Source of the DNA: Sipunculus nudus
Taxonomy: Eukaryota; Annelida; Sipuncula; Golfingiida; Sipunculidae
DNA length: 64,000 nucleotides
Reading direction: 5' to 3'
Assembly: GCA_026874595.1 (NCBI GenBank)
Contig: CM049312.1
Location: 51,527,429 to 51,591,428 of the forward strand
Shown: one piece after another, positions 47,623 to 59,989 of the stretch
How the letters are laid out: each line of letters starts with the position of its first letter
How positions within the stretch are numbered: position 1 is the stretch's first letter
The notes under the pieces: model-generated
What the model was told of the DNA's origin: nothing
The model's input: only the letters and a program-made list of their open reading frames with translations
The model's database searches: none
Translations under genes and position numbers: made by a program

Positions 47623-50600
47623 AAATAACTGTAAAAAATTCATTTTGGACTAATTTCACATCAATGTACACACTAGACACAGTAGGAATCTAGATTAATA
47701 TTATCAACTGCATCTTTGTCTGTCATTAATTTCCTTCATATAATCCCTAATGATTAGTAATGAATAATATGATTTACTTCTTTATCATTAAAATTGAACT
47801 GAAAAATGCCATAGGTGACTGCATGGTGTTATTTGGAATATGTGACATTCTACCCATCGATACAAGATTCTTATATCAGTAACTGCAAGTTAATTTCCTG
47901 TTATTATAAACTAACAAGTTACATGGTGCTCAAAAACTTGATTAAAATCTACAGTTTTTGATCAACTGGTTTCAAATTTTTGGAGTTAACAGATGAAATG
48001 CTAACAAAAACATGCTGTGAAAATTAAATCCACAGTACTTACAGGAAAAAAACGTGCCATTTTCAAAGTTTGGCAAAATTTAAGGTACCAATTTTTTATT
48101 TTTATTAATATTTTTAAAAATTTAAAAGATTTTCATCTAATTTTGGGTATACAATTTAATTTTGATTAATTAAAGTTATATTACTGGAAAAAAGGTCCAT
48201 AGCTTTAACGTTTTTTGTGTTAAGTGATCAAATATCTTTCCTGATTTTTTACAAAATGCATTATGTTTGGGCCCATAACTTTTTTAAATTAAATAATACA
48301 GACATAATTTCTGGCATGTACATAGGAACTATATAGAGGAATATTTATGGTAAATATGAGGAAAAACAGATAAGTGGTTTTGATATTAGGCAGTCCTGAA
48401 GTGTGAAAATAGGTTTCAAATAAAAAATTGAGGTTTTTCCTTAATTTCTCAAAGGAACGAAGTTTCAAAGACCCAGTTTTCGGCTTGGTAGTAGATCTTG
48501 GGGACATCTAACATTATGCCGAATTTTGGATTCCTAGGTCTGGACTAATACCTTTATTTCACATTCAAGGGAATAATACATTTAAGTTTATATATTATTT
48601 AAGCATATCCACTTTTTCCATTAAAATAGTTTTTATCTGATTAATTTTTTTTATTTACAAGTTTTATACATTTGTATTAAAAAAACATTGAAAATATAAG
48701 TTAAAATATTAGAATTCTTAGTTGCAATCATTATACATCCAGAGTGTAGCTTGTATTGGGTCATATTATGCATACACATATATTTTTATTATTTTTAAAT
48801 CACAAATTTTTAAACTGAATTTAAAAGAAAATAATGCCACAACATGGCATCTGCAAGATTATTCCTTGAATCACTATTAAAAGTTTTGCAATATGGAGTT
48901 TTCAGTACATGCTTAATCTTATTTACCAAAATAAAATATGATTCTGTAAATTTGGTAAAATAAAAACATCTTTTCAAATAAAGTATACACACTGTTGGTT
49001 GAATGAGGGACAAACAATATCATTATGCTAATTACAATCTAAGCTTTAATTTATTCCTGGAATTAATAGTCAATTTCACACCTGGTGAAGTTTTTACTCT
49101 TCTCAAGGAAGGAATTACTTATCTGATGAACATCCACACTTTCATAGCAATACACCACTTTGTGGACACAATTAAATGTGCACTTTAATCATTGTAACCC
49201 TGGTGGTAAATACAAAATCTAAAATGTAGCATAGCCAAGAATAAAATGAAATACAGAAAATTATAACATTCATCTAGTAAATGCATCATCTAGGGGGGGG
49301 GGTTGTGTGCAGGGCAGAGGGGAAGCCTGCTAGTAGTGGCCCAGCTGAGCCAAGACAAGCTGCCTGGGGTGGGTTACATAATGCAAGTGAAGGCTTTACT
49401 ACTAGGTGGGCTAGATGTAAACAACACTTGACATGGTGTATGAAGTCTTGAATAAAAGCCACTCTTTTCAATCAATTCCTTTGAAATTTCAAATTTTAAA
49501 AGATTAAATCCTGATGTATATATGCTGTGTAAATTAAATCAACAGTGCTTACAGAAAAAAAACATGCCATTGTCAAAGTTGGACAAAATTTAGGGTATTG
49601 ATTTTTTATTTAAGCTAATAACTTGAAAAATTTGCAAAATTCAGATCTAATTTTGGGTAAACAATCGAATCTTGATTAAATAAAGTTATATTCCTGACAA
49701 AAAGTCTCCAGCTTCAGCAATTCTCATCTTAGGTGAGTAAATATATTTCTTGATTTTTAAAAAAGTGCATTATGTTTGGGCCCATAACTTAAAAAAAATA
49801 CAAAATACTGACATCATTTCTAGCATGTGCATAGCGAATGTATAGAAAAATATGTATATTATATATGATCAAAGTCAGATCAGTGGTTTTGATATTAGGC
49901 AGTCTTAAAGTGTAACAATGGGTTTTTAATGGAAAAATGAAGTTTTTCATTGATATCTCGAAGGAATTAAGTCCAAGTGACCAAATTCTTAGCATGGTAG
50001 GGGATTTTGGAGAAATCTAACTGTATGCCAAATTTAAGGAACTTAGAGCTGAAGCTCGGGAGCTGAGCTCTAGCAAACTGCATAACACTAGCAATATGTG
50101 ACATGGTGCTTGAAAACTTGAATAAAATCTACAGTTTTTGATCAACTGGTTTCAAATTTTTGGTGTTAACAGTTGAAATGCTAACAAAAACATGCTGTGA
50201 AAATTAAATCCACAGCACTTACAGGAAAAAAACGTGCTATGGTCAAAGTTTGGCAAAATTTAAGGTACCAATTTTTTATTTTTATTAATATTTTTAAAAA
50301 TTTAAAAGATTTTCATCTAATTTTGGGTATACAATTTAATTTTGATTAATAAAAGTAATATTACTGGAAAAAAAAGTGCTTAGCTTTAACAAGTTTTGTG
50401 TTAAGTGATAAAATTTCTTTCCTGATTATTTACAAAATGCATTATGTTTGGGCCCATAACTTTTTAAATTATATAATACAGACCTAATTTCTGGCATGTA
50501 CATAGGAATTATGTAGAGGATTATTTATAGGAAATATGAGGAAAAACAGATGAGTGGTTTTGATATTAGGCAGTCCTGAAGTGTGAAAATAGGTTTTTAA

Positions 50601-50817
50601 TAAAAAATTGAGGTTTTTCCTTAATTTCTCAAAGGAATGAAGTTGCAAAGACCCAGTTTTCAGCTTGGTAGGAGATCTTGGGGGAATTTTGGATTCCTAG
50701 GTCTTACGGTTTCAAAACGTGCCACATCTACGGACGGACGGACGGACGGACAGACAGACGGACAACGGACAATGGACCACGACTATAGCTCAGATGACCT
50801 ATAGTCAGCTGAGCTAA
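47623..50817 (+). repeat. Tandem C-type units ending in a family X right end
   Basis: Three C-type units (about 47917-48545, 49426-50090, 50098-50817), marked by 'aaatctacagtttttgatca', 'aaaaaacgtgccat', 'tgggcccataactt' and 'gaggtttttccttaatttct'. The last ends in (CGGA)n (50733-50763) and the hairpin terminus at 50784-50817. Between 48545 and 49425 is AT-rich filler with no gene. Confidence 0.75.
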
Positions 50818-51059
50818 AAATTAAAGAGCATTCAACTGGAACTTGTATTTATGCTGTGCAGTCAGAATGTGAACCATAATAACATTAGGAACAGATCTGC
50901 CTTGTTCAACTGTAAAGCTGTAAGTTTTCAACTGAATAAATTGTGTCAAAAGATAATACATTAACAACTCTTGATATTAACAGCACTGTCATCAGAGAGC
51001 ACCTGTATTTTGCAACTCCATGAGCCTGCAATCTGTCAGTTAAGTACATCCAAGCAGTG

Positions 51060-51823
51060 TCTTACATGCATGTACCAGGCCGGGACAGTGACTTACTACA
51101 CATAACAGGCCCTGACAGTGACTTACACGTACCAGGCCCTAACAGTGACTTTGGCCGTATCTGCCCTTGGTTCCCATTTAAACCTGTTTATACTTAACCA
51201 GTTTACTTTAGTCTCGAACTAGTCTGCTTTGCGTCCGCACTGTAGTTCGCTTCAAAAATGCTTATTTTACTGTCCGCACCTAGTTTGTAATCTGAATCAG
51301 TCCTGCAACTGAGTGCTTCCTCGCGCAACGCATGCTGGGCAACATCAAATGTAGCGGTCAAGATGGTTCGCTGAAACAGGACTCATTTGGACTGGAAGTG
51401 GAATTGCCTGTTTACTGTAACCTGGACTAAAGTAAGCCCGACTACTGTAGACCACCTTTCAGGCGGACTACAGTAAACCGAACTGATGCGGATTAGTGGC
51501 CTAGTGCAGACAGAGTAAACCGGTTCATGATCTGCATTATTTGCTTGTGCGGACACGGCCTTACATGTACCAGGCCCTGACAGTACCTGGCTCTGACAGT
51601 AACTTACCTGTACCAGGCCTTGACTGTGATTAACATGTACCAGGCCCTGACAATGACTTACATGTACCAGGCCCTGCCAATGACTTACATGTACCAGGCC
51701 CTGACAATGATTTACATGTACGCGGCCCTGACAATGACTTGCATGTACCAGGCCCTGACAGTGATTTACATGTACCAGGCCCTGACAATGTCTTACATGT
51801 ACCAAGCCCTGACAGTGACTTAC
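51060..51823 (-). repeat. 27-bp tandem array repeating the SEC14L GOLD-exon donor, split by a MITE
   Basis: The minus-strand unit is GGTACATGTAAGTCATTGTC then AGGGCCT, 27 bp. Nine copies run from the exon end at 51824 to about 51604, with degenerate copies to 51561 and about three more at 51060-51152. The first copy supplies the true donor (GGTACAT|GTAAGT). The donor core in successive copies is GTAAGA, GTAAAT, GCAAGT, GTAAAT, GTAAGT, GTAAGT, GTTAAT, GTAAGT. The SEC14L reading frame stays open through the array to a TAA at 51632-51630. Confidence 0.93.
51153..51560. mobile_element. MITE-like insertion inside the 27-bp array
   Basis: The left end ggccgtatctgccc and the right end (minus) ggccgtgtccgcac are inverted repeats matching at 11 of 14 positions. 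Array sequence lies on both sides (…cagtgacttt / ttacatgtacc…), with a 2-3 bp T-rich target duplication at most. About 408 bp, with no coding region. Confidence 0.75.
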
Positions 51824-51987
51824 ATGTACCACATCCATCACATGTATAGGACCCATCTTCTGGGACCATGTGACTGCTGATCCTCTTGTACTTAATGACC
51901 TCCACCATGTCCTTGACAGCTTGACCTTCATACATCTGCTTGTACATAGCAAAGCCAATGTCATAGCTCTTGGTCTTAAAAACCCAT
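51824..51987 (-). CDS. SEC14-like protein, GOLD-domain exon
   Basis: 164 nt between acceptor cactgtag and donor ACAT|gtaagt. AG from the previous exon plus A gives Arg, then WVFKTKSYDIGFAMYKQMYE and ISSHMVPEDGSYTCDGCGT. This matches 'LRWQF...ADVGFGIFLK' and 'NSHLVPEDGTLTC' of human SEC14L2, the core of the GOLD beta-sandwich. The donor lies inside a 27-bp tandem array whose following copies carry similar donors in frame; each extra unit would add nine residues (CKSLSGPGT-like). Confidence 0.93.
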
Positions 51988-52202
51988 CTACAGTGACAGA
52001 AAGAGACTAAAACTGCATTAAACAGACCTTCTGTGCATTTTAAACATAGCAAATTGACAAGTTCTCTCGTGATAACTTTTGTTATCTGCATGATGTTTTA
52101 ATTGATTATTTCATATGATCACACTAGTCTGTACCTGTGAGCACCACACAAAGTTGATACAAAATAAAGTAAGAACAGATTTTCATGCCAGTTAATACTA
52201 AC

Positions 52203-53963
52203 TAGTGGCCCATGGGCCATGACGCTCAGCTGAATTCGAGGAATGTTGAACAATGAGCAAAATTATTGCCTGAGTGCTAAAAAATCATGAATTTTGTGAA
52301 GAGTCCATAGAAATGTCTGGTTTATGAGAAAACTCTCCAAGACAGATTGATATGCCATGTTTCAGACCCATATCTTGAACCACTCCTAAGATATGAGCAA
52401 TTTTCACCCAAAGCACATGTAGGTATGGACACCACAGAAAAACTATTGCAGATGGCGCCACCAGTCTTGAGTACAAGATGGAGGAGTCCAAGATCTATGG
52501 ATAAGCTCAATTTTAAGGCCAATAGGGCAAATCGCTCCTCAGAAGAGGGCTTTAATTTATTCTACAAAAAAGGGAAGGTAGGTGGTGCCACCTGTCTGGT
52601 TTACCAGAAAATTTCCCAAGATGGATGAGCATGCCAAATTTCAGACAAATACCTTGAACCACTCCTGAGATATGAGCAATTTTCACCCAAAGCACATGTA
52701 GATAAGGACACCACAGAAAATGACTGCAGGTGGCTCCACCAGTCTTGAGTATAAGATGGAGGAGTCCAAAATCTATGGGTATGCACCAATTCAGGCCAAT
52801 ACAGCAAATCACTCCTGAGAAAAGGGCATTTATTTATTCTACACAACCAGGAAAATATGTGGCACCACCTGTCTGGTTTACGAGAAAACTTTCCAAGATG
52901 GATGAACATGCCAAATTTCAGACTAATATCTGGATTCCTGAGATATAAGCAATTTTCACAAAAAAAGAAATATACTGATAAACGCCACGCAAAAACGACT
53001 GCAGACGGCACCACCTGTCTTGTTTACGAGATGTTGGTGTTGAGGATCTATGAACATGCAGTTTCAACCCAATACAGAATCACTAAGATGAACAGATGGC
53101 AAATGCACAGATGGACACTACGCAAAAAGTATTGTAGGTGGCCCCACCAGTGGCAATTATGAGATGGAGAGATCCAAGATCTATGGACATACAAAATTTC
53201 AGCACAATACATTGAGCCACTCCTGAGATATGGGCTGTTATCTAAAAGACACCCAGATTCGTACTGCACATAAAGGATTGCTGGTGGTGCCACCTGTCTT
53301 TGTTAGGCACAACAATATAGGTGAAGGAACAACTATGCTGGGTTTCGGCAAGATTGGTCCAAGGGTCTCAGAGGAGTTCTCTGAGTTTTTGTATCACATT
53401 TTTAATTATTCTGGGGGTACTTACAAGCCCCATAGCTTGGAGAATATGGGTAACAGAGACCATATTTCAGATTTCCATAGAAACTTTTCATGGACCTCCT
53501 TTGATATCATGTTAGAAGATTCAAGGTCCAGCGGTTACGATTTGTGCCCTGTTAACAGATAACAGCTTCTTTGAAGGTATCAAAAATAGAGAAAAGAAAT
53601 TCATAAAAATTAGAAAAACACACATGGCGCCACTAGTTTGCAGGAACTGATGGAACACTCCATGATCAATATTCATACAAAGAATCATTCTGATCAATGC
53701 AGTAGTTATTCAGATACTTGAGCTTTTGTATCAAATTTTGCCTTATTTTGGGTGGTACTTCAGAGCCCCATGCAGAGCTCGAAGGATATGGGTAACAGAG
53801 ACCTAATTCCAAGTTCCCAAGGAGATTTTTCATGTACCTTCCTTGATGTGAAGTTAGAAGATTTCTGGTCCAGCGGTTATGATTTGTGCCCTGATAATGG
53901 CAGCCGGACGCCAGACAAAGAGTGATCGCTATAGCTCAGATGACTTTTAGTCAGCTGAGCTAA
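52203..53963 (+). mobile_element. Family X element, complete, ~1.76 kb
   Basis: The left end is tagtggcccatgggccatga then cgctcagctgaattc. The right end is the hairpin agctcagatgact-ttt-agtcagctgagct-aac (53932-53963). Inside are about three units of ~285-300 bp with 'accactcctgagatatgagc' and 'gccaccagtcttgagtataa', then two D-type units. Located in the SEC14L intron between exons 51824-51987 and 54066-54211. No ORF of note. Confidence 0.8.
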
Positions 53964-54065
53964 CAAATCATTAAGACATGGTTATATTTCCCCGTATTCA
54001 ATATGATGTGTCTTCAAGCTAGCATGCATTCTCAAATAATAATGTTACTTTTGCAGTAAGCTGAC

Positions 54066-54211
54066 CTGATGACTGTATTGGTGTGCTGTGCCTGGACTCT
54101 CACACACAGTCTGTCACCGCGGTTCACTGTTGCTTCCTGAGTTTTTTCTGGGTCCATGAGATTCTGTTCTGATAAATAATAGGACCTTGGGACTTCACTA
54201 GGGAAGGTGAT
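54066..54211 (-). CDS. SEC14-like protein, linker / GOLD start exon
   Basis: 146 nt between acceptor ctcttgtag and donor ATCAG|gtcagc. It contains SEVPRSYYLSEQNLMDPEKT, aligning with 'GKVPKSYYVRDQ' of SEC14L2 proteins, then NRGDRLCVRVQAQHTNTVIR, the first GOLD strands. It starts in phase 0 and leaves two bases. Confidence 0.9.
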
Positions 54212-54384
54212 CTACAAGAGATTAAACAGATTCAGTTTGAATTCTGGTGTAAAACACATACTGCCTAGTGGCTGGATAAAGCTTACAGCATAGTTTTTTT
54301 AAATTATTTTTTATTAAAACCACCAAATCAATACTGTAAATACATATATGACAACACAAAAAGGAATATACAATATTAGCAGAC

Positions 54385-54750
54385 AAGGCTTCTGTGGCTC
54401 AGGGGTACAGCACAGGACTCAAAGACTGGGAGATTAAAATCTCACCCTAGGTTTTGAGATTTTTCATGGGTGGCCCCAACCGAGGGTGTGTGCTCAGCAG
54501 ACTTAATGTGCCTGTGTTTCACTAACCCAGCTTTTGGAGGCTCCTTGGTGGTATGACCCAGCAATTGGGACGATTACACACCAAGGTCCTGCAGGTGCAG
54601 TAATCACCGGACCTGGTTAACAGGTTGAGAGGAAGCATGTGATACTGCCTTGTCACAGAGACTGAAACTGGAATGGAAATCTGCAGCTGTACATATACTT
54701 AGTTAAGTTAGCATTAAAAAAAATGGACGCGGTAACCTCCAACAAAAAAA
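54385..54750 (+). mobile_element. tRNA-derived SINE (second family)
   Basis: The head ttctgtggctcaggggtaca then gcacaggactc resembles a tRNA A-box region. A degenerate B box (gagattaaaatctcacc) follows about 35 bases later. The body includes 'cagcaattgggacgattaca' and 'gcatgtgatactgccttgtc', and the tail is an A-run near 54715. No second copy occurs in the window, and flanking duplications were not identified. Confidence 0.5.
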
Positions 54751-56360
54751 AAGACAAGACAAGACATGAAAATCAAAATTTCACACTATAGCCACACAAA
54801 AATGCACAGAAATAGAAAGATATCCATTTTATCATTTTAAATGCCAAAGTTCCTCGAGACTGTAGTTTTATACTAATATAATATAATATGTTTCTGATGT
54901 AAGATACATTCATGTAAGACACATCCAGATCAGAGGCTTGATAAACACAGTAGTCTGAAAACATCTGATGATGGCTGATGGTTGAAAAGATGTCTCTGAA
55001 ACTCTAAGCTGACCACAAAGACAAAGCTCATTTGAAAGATTATATATTATATGCACAGTTAATGACTACAAATGAAATCCTGCAGAGCCAGAAAGGACCA
55101 GAAGTGGGAATCACTACCTCCCCCCATCCCAACCTCCAAGATGGAATCACAACTTACCCAAGTTCTGAGGAGTCCACCTGACGTTCAAAGATATCCTTAC
55201 ATTTTCTCTATAGTCTCTTATCTCACATTAAGCATACTACGCCTACACAGTAGTTTTAAAAAAAGCCACAAGTAACTTGTTCCTGACACCTCATTGTACA
55301 ACATCCGCTGATGATATACAGACAAGAGAACCATACAGGTTTTTAAGCAGTAGTGAAATCAGCTAGAAGGGAGCAGGCACTGTATCTTTCATCTTATTCT
55401 CTTTCACAAAATAGCCATACTGTTAAATTCATGAGATTTCTCTTTTCATTTCTTCATATGTTCTGTTTTATTGAGTGACTATGGTATAATTATCTCTAAA
55501 CCAGAATGTAATAAACCTCTCACACAATTTTTCTTGCTGTTTTCTTGCTTGTTTTGACAAAATCAATTTGCATCGTGTCATTACTATATTCTAGGTTAAA
55601 CAAATAATGTATTCCTTCTAAAACTTATCATTTATCCAAATGTACTGGCCATCAGTTTTAACATATGGTGAGGGTGTGCTTCAGTTGATGTGTTGATTCT
55701 TGTATATGGTCCAGTCACAAACTTGTTACTGGATGATAAACTGGACCTCCTGTGGTATATCCCCCCTGCTACCTTGTACCAGACACCCACATTAACTGGC
55801 TACAATGACATGATAAACCAGAAAATTACATTCTGAGGAATGCAAGCAACTTCTGCCATGGAGGGGGGGGGGGGGGGGGTCCAATTGTGGAATGCTCCCA
55901 AACACTTGTATGCCTTCACTTATTCATCCCATATTTCCAGGTTCATTTGTGCATACGTGGCTCTACATTTGTGAATATTCCTTGATGACATTCCTGAATC
56001 TGGATCATGTTCTAGATCCACACCAAGATCTCATAGATTCTTCATTGTGAACCAACACAAACACACCCACAAAGGGAATGTGTATACCCTTCTGGCAGAG
56101 GCAATTAAGGAGAACTTTGAGACCGGTAGAGATGAATATTTCACAAATCAGAAATTCCTATCCTGGAGGCCAGTGATGTATCAGAGACCTATCTGAGACC
56201 ATTACAGACACCATAGGAACTCAGCCTTAGAATAACACCAAGGGATACAAGACCTGAAGACCAACTGTTTAGCAAACTGTCTTATTCCAGAGTCAATGTT
56301 CCCACAAAATATCTCTGAATGTAAGTAGTTGGTGCAAGTTGCTGCAAGACTATCAGAAAA
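54751..56360. other. SEC14L intron, nothing further supported
   Basis: AT-rich intron sequence. A G-run of ~18 lies at 55862-55880. No exon was recognised on either strand. Confidence 0.5.
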
Positions 56361-56361
56361 A

Positions 56362-57870
56362 CTAGATGTGTCAGAACGACACGAATGCCCCCGCCTAGGG
56401 CAAATTCGAAACATTTGTTAAATTTTGAAAAATTTTTAAGTTCAGGAGTCATATGGTCAAACAAAATGCAAACTCGATCTGTTACGGGTCATTATCAAGC
56501 AACACACCAAAAATCATGCCAGTATCTGCAGGGACTGTGAAAAAAAGTCTATACATGTGCATTTTCCAGAAAAATTTCTGTCTTTCATGAAATTTTTTAT
56601 GTTTAGGAGCTGTAAAACAATCAAAAGTAGGTCAACCGGGACAAAACGCAAACTCGATCTGTAACTGTCATTATCTGCCCACACATAAAAAATCAGGCTC
56701 GTATCTGCAGGCATTGCAAAAAAAAGTCCGTACAAGTGCACCTTTTTATGAAATTTTCTATGTTAGAGCACCATCAAACGGTCAAAAGTAGGTAAACTGG
56801 GACAAAACATGAACTCGATCTGTAACTGGTCATTATCTGCCCACACACCAAAAATCAGGCCAATATCTGCAGGTATTGCAAAAAAAAGGTCAGTACATGT
56901 GTATATGTCATGAAAATTTATATTTTTCATGAAATTTTCTATGTTCAGGAGCTGTAAAACGGTCAAAAGTAAGTCAACTGGGACGAAACGCGAACTCGAT
57001 CTGTAAATGGTCAATATCTGCCCACACACCAAAAATCAGGCCAATATTTGCAGGCATTGGGAAAAAAAAGTCTGTACATGTGTATTTGTCATGAAAATTT
57101 ATATTTTTCTTGAAATTTTCTAAGTAAAGGAGCCGTAAAACGGTCAAAAAAAGGTCAACCGGGACAAAACGCTAACTCGATCTGTAACTGGTCATTATCT
57201 GCCCACACACCAAAAATCAGGCCATTATCTGCAGGTATTGCGAAAAAAAGTCCGTACATATGTATTTGTCATGAAAATTAATGTTTTTCATGAAATTTTC
57301 TAAGTTTAGGAGCCGTAAAACGGTCAAAAGTGGGTCAACTGGGACGAAACGCGAACTCAATCTGTAACTGGTCATTATCTGGCCACACACCAAAAATCAG
57401 GCCAATATCTGCAGGCATTGCGAAAAAAAGTCTGTACATGTGTATTTGTCATGAAAATTTCTATTTTTCATGAAATTTTCTAAGTTAAGGAGTCGTAAAA
57501 CGGTCAAAAGTAGGTCAACCGGGACAAAACGCTAACTTGATCAGTAACTGGTCATTATCTGCCCACACACCAAAAATCAGGCCAATATCTGCAGGCATTG
57601 CGAAAAAAAGTCCGTACATGTGTATTTGTCATGAAAATTTCTATTTTTCATGAAATTTTCTAAGTTTAGGAGCCGTAAAACGGTCAAAAGTAGGTCAACC
57701 GGAACAAAACGCGAACTTGATCTGTAACTGGTCATTATCTGCCCACACACCAAAAATCAGGCCAATATCTGCAGGCATTGCGAAAAAAAGTCCGTACAAC
57801 TGTTTTATTTAGGAAGGACGGACATGGGTAAAACTATATGCCCCAGCCACTTTGTGGCGGGGGCATAATA
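56362..57870 (+). mobile_element. Family G element: 180-bp tandem units between 11-bp inverted ends
   Basis: The left end contains ATGCCCCCGCC (56385-56395) and the right end GGCGGGGGCAT (57856-57866), exact reverse complements. Between are about eight units, mostly of ~180 bp ('ctgtaactggtcattatctg' at about 56820, 57001, 57182, 57362, 57542 and 57722, with two degenerate ones before), each with 'aaatcaggccaatatctgca' and 'gtaaaacggtcaaaagtagg'. No coding region. Inserted in a SEC14L intron. Confidence 0.85.
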
Positions 57871-58165
57871 AACATGCACTACGGACTAATATCTTTCCTG
57901 TTTAAAAAAGGAAAAGCTGAGGAAAGACGTCAACATCATAGAGCAAAGCAATGTTGGAAGTGTATACATTCAAAGATCTAAATGTCTGCTTGACCTCTGA
58001 GTACCAGAATTAAGATCAAGACCACTTTGCTTGAGACCCAGACTGACAAAAATTGGCCTAAAGACCCACATCCGTGATGGAAGGTGAGGTTTTCCCTGCC
58101 ATGCAGTAAACAGGGCCACCAAGTGGTTCTGTGGGTATGGGAGTAGATTATGGAAGACATATTAC

Positions 58166-58272
58166 CCATTCACTACAGTAGATGTCACCGCCTGCACTGG
58201 TCTTCTCTCCTCCCCAGTACACTGGTAATTCTTCAGGCGAGATCTCCTTCAACAAATGTTCCTTCCAATCTC
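58166..58272 (-). CDS. SEC14-like protein, CRAL-TRIO C-terminal exon
   Basis: 107 nt between acceptor attatcag and donor GAATGG|gtaata. A from the previous exon plus GA gives Arg, then DWKEHLLKEISPEELPVYWG and GEKTSAGGDIYCSEW. It matches '[21 protein letters not shown]' of human SEC14L2, the end of the CRAL-TRIO fold. Ends in phase 0. Confidence 0.93.
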
Positions 58273-58983
58273 CTGATAATTAGGGATGCAGGCTTATAAT
58301 TGATACAAAACTGAATGCATTCATGACATATAATATAAAAAAAACAAGAATGTAAAGGTATTTACCTGATAAATAACATTTACCAGCACTCAACTTATGA
58401 AATTTGAAAAATCTGGTGTTTGTGACTGAAACATTCTTGAAAGAAAAAAAATGGCCATGCTAACATTGACCTGAACTACATTTATTATTCACTATGTATC
58501 ATCCATGGCTACCTAACTTAACTTTGCATGTATTTATAATTTAAAATTCTGTGAGGATTTACAAAGGAATGTCTGACTGCAATTTTTTTACATTGGCCTG
58601 AACAAGTCTTGTGCCATGCATGTCATTGTAGTTCATCTCAACTGCATTTGTCATTAAATATGGACACTTACTGTCTGAATTTTAACTATGAGGCACTTCA
58701 TTATTATTCAGGAAGTTATGAAAACACAGGAATATAACTCTTACAAAGAATTTAATCATGTCGTTTATCCTCAAAATCAGGTTAAAGTAATAATCATTCA
58801 TGCCCCTATAAATCTAAAGTTCTGAGTTATATAACAGTAAGCTCTATATTAGATTATTTCTGAGATTATAAAAAAATTCTTGTTCTTTATAAAAATAATT
58901 TAACATTTAATATCACAAAAAGGAAACACTTCATTCATTAAAGAGAGTGTGCTATGTGTATGAACTGAACTTTTGTTACTTAC
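58273..58983 (-). other. SEC14L intron, nothing further seen
   Basis: AT-rich intron between two CRAL-TRIO exons. No repeat family recognised. Confidence 0.55.
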
Positions 58984-59067
58984 TTCCCAAAATCTTAATT
59001 TTGCGTTTTGTATCTTCGGACATGAAAGGTTTGAGGAAATTGTAAACGATGGGAAATACAGATGGAG
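58984..59067 (-). CDS. SEC14-like protein, CRAL-TRIO exon
   Basis: 84 nt between acceptor ctttcag and donor GGGAA|gtaagt. G from the previous exon plus CT gives Ala, then PSVFPIVYNFLKPFMSEDTK and RKIKILG. This is the signature CRAL-TRIO stretch (human SEC14L2 '[28 protein letters not shown]') that lines the gate helix of the lipid pocket. Confidence 0.95.
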
Positions 59068-59587
59068 CTGAAAGAACACATTATTCTTCATTCATGCTAC
59101 ACAAGATGTTTATTGAAATAATACAGGGTAATTCATTACATAGGAAGATGTTCATTAAAATGAAGAATGAAAAATTATTTAAAAACATCATAGTAAATGT
59201 TAATCTCATTGATGATAAATTTTATATGTTTATTCAGAAAGCAGGAAGTTATATTATTTATTCTTTGAAAAAATGTATATGTAGCAGAACCAATACCACT
59301 AAACACTAAACAACGCAAAATACATTTTACAATGAACATAATTTAACCCTAAAACCTTGTGGCCTGTGAAAAAACATGTTTCAGTAAATTATATGAAACA
59401 TCAAATTTGTATCTAAAATAACTTTTCCCCCCCAAAAAAAATCCAGTGTTAAGGAACTGTATAATACAGAACCTGGGATTGACTGGTCATCATGACAAAG
59501 TATCACTTGATACATAATTAACAAATTTTAACACATTTGTCTGTAAAATGTATGATCCAAGCTGTCATTATGTATAACATAGTTTAC

Positions 59588-59668
59588 CGTTTATCACATA
59601 TGCTGCTTTCAAGAATTCTGGGTAGTTGGCTTCAAATAAAGCTAAGATTTCTCTGAAAACCTCCACAC
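59588..59668 (-). CDS. SEC14-like protein, CRAL-TRIO exon
   Basis: 81 nt between acceptor atttcag and donor AACG|gtaaac. The peptide GVEVFREILALFEANYPEFL then KAAYVIN matches '[28 protein letters not shown]' of human SEC14L2, including the conserved ENYPE-like motif (ANYPE here). Phase joins are consistent on both sides. Confidence 0.94.
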
Positions 59669-59696
59669 CTGAAATGAAAATACAGAAATTATCTTT

Positions 59697-59880
59697 AAAC
59701 AAGGCCTACAGGCCTAATGCAAACCTGTGCAAAGTTTGGGAGTATGAATGGAGGTTTATTTATTTTTAAAATTTAATATTGATCCTCGTGTCCTGCATAA
59801 CTACCTTAGTCATTATGATTTCAGCCAAATGGACATTTCAGACCTGCACGTTTCAGACTAAGACATTTTAAAACTAGGCT
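59697..59880 (-). repeat. Short dispersed repeat, family B, inverted copy
   Basis: Reverse complement of the block at 780-957 along nearly its full length (caaggcctacaggcctaatg at its plus-strand left edge; aaaactag at its right edge). Lies in a SEC14L intron. Confidence 0.7.
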
Positions 59881-59989
59881 GTATCAGTCAGGATATTTCA
59901 GATATGTTCTTTTTGCAAGAGAGGATTATTGGGACAGATGAACAGATATTTTGGCAGCATGGTTTCAGCATAGAACATTTTAAAATGTT

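Noticed and set aside
51620-51880. Plus-strand repetitive open frame (YMYQALTMT-type repeat)
   Set aside because: It is the antisense of the 27-bp array, whose minus-strand frame is tied to a real SEC14L exon.
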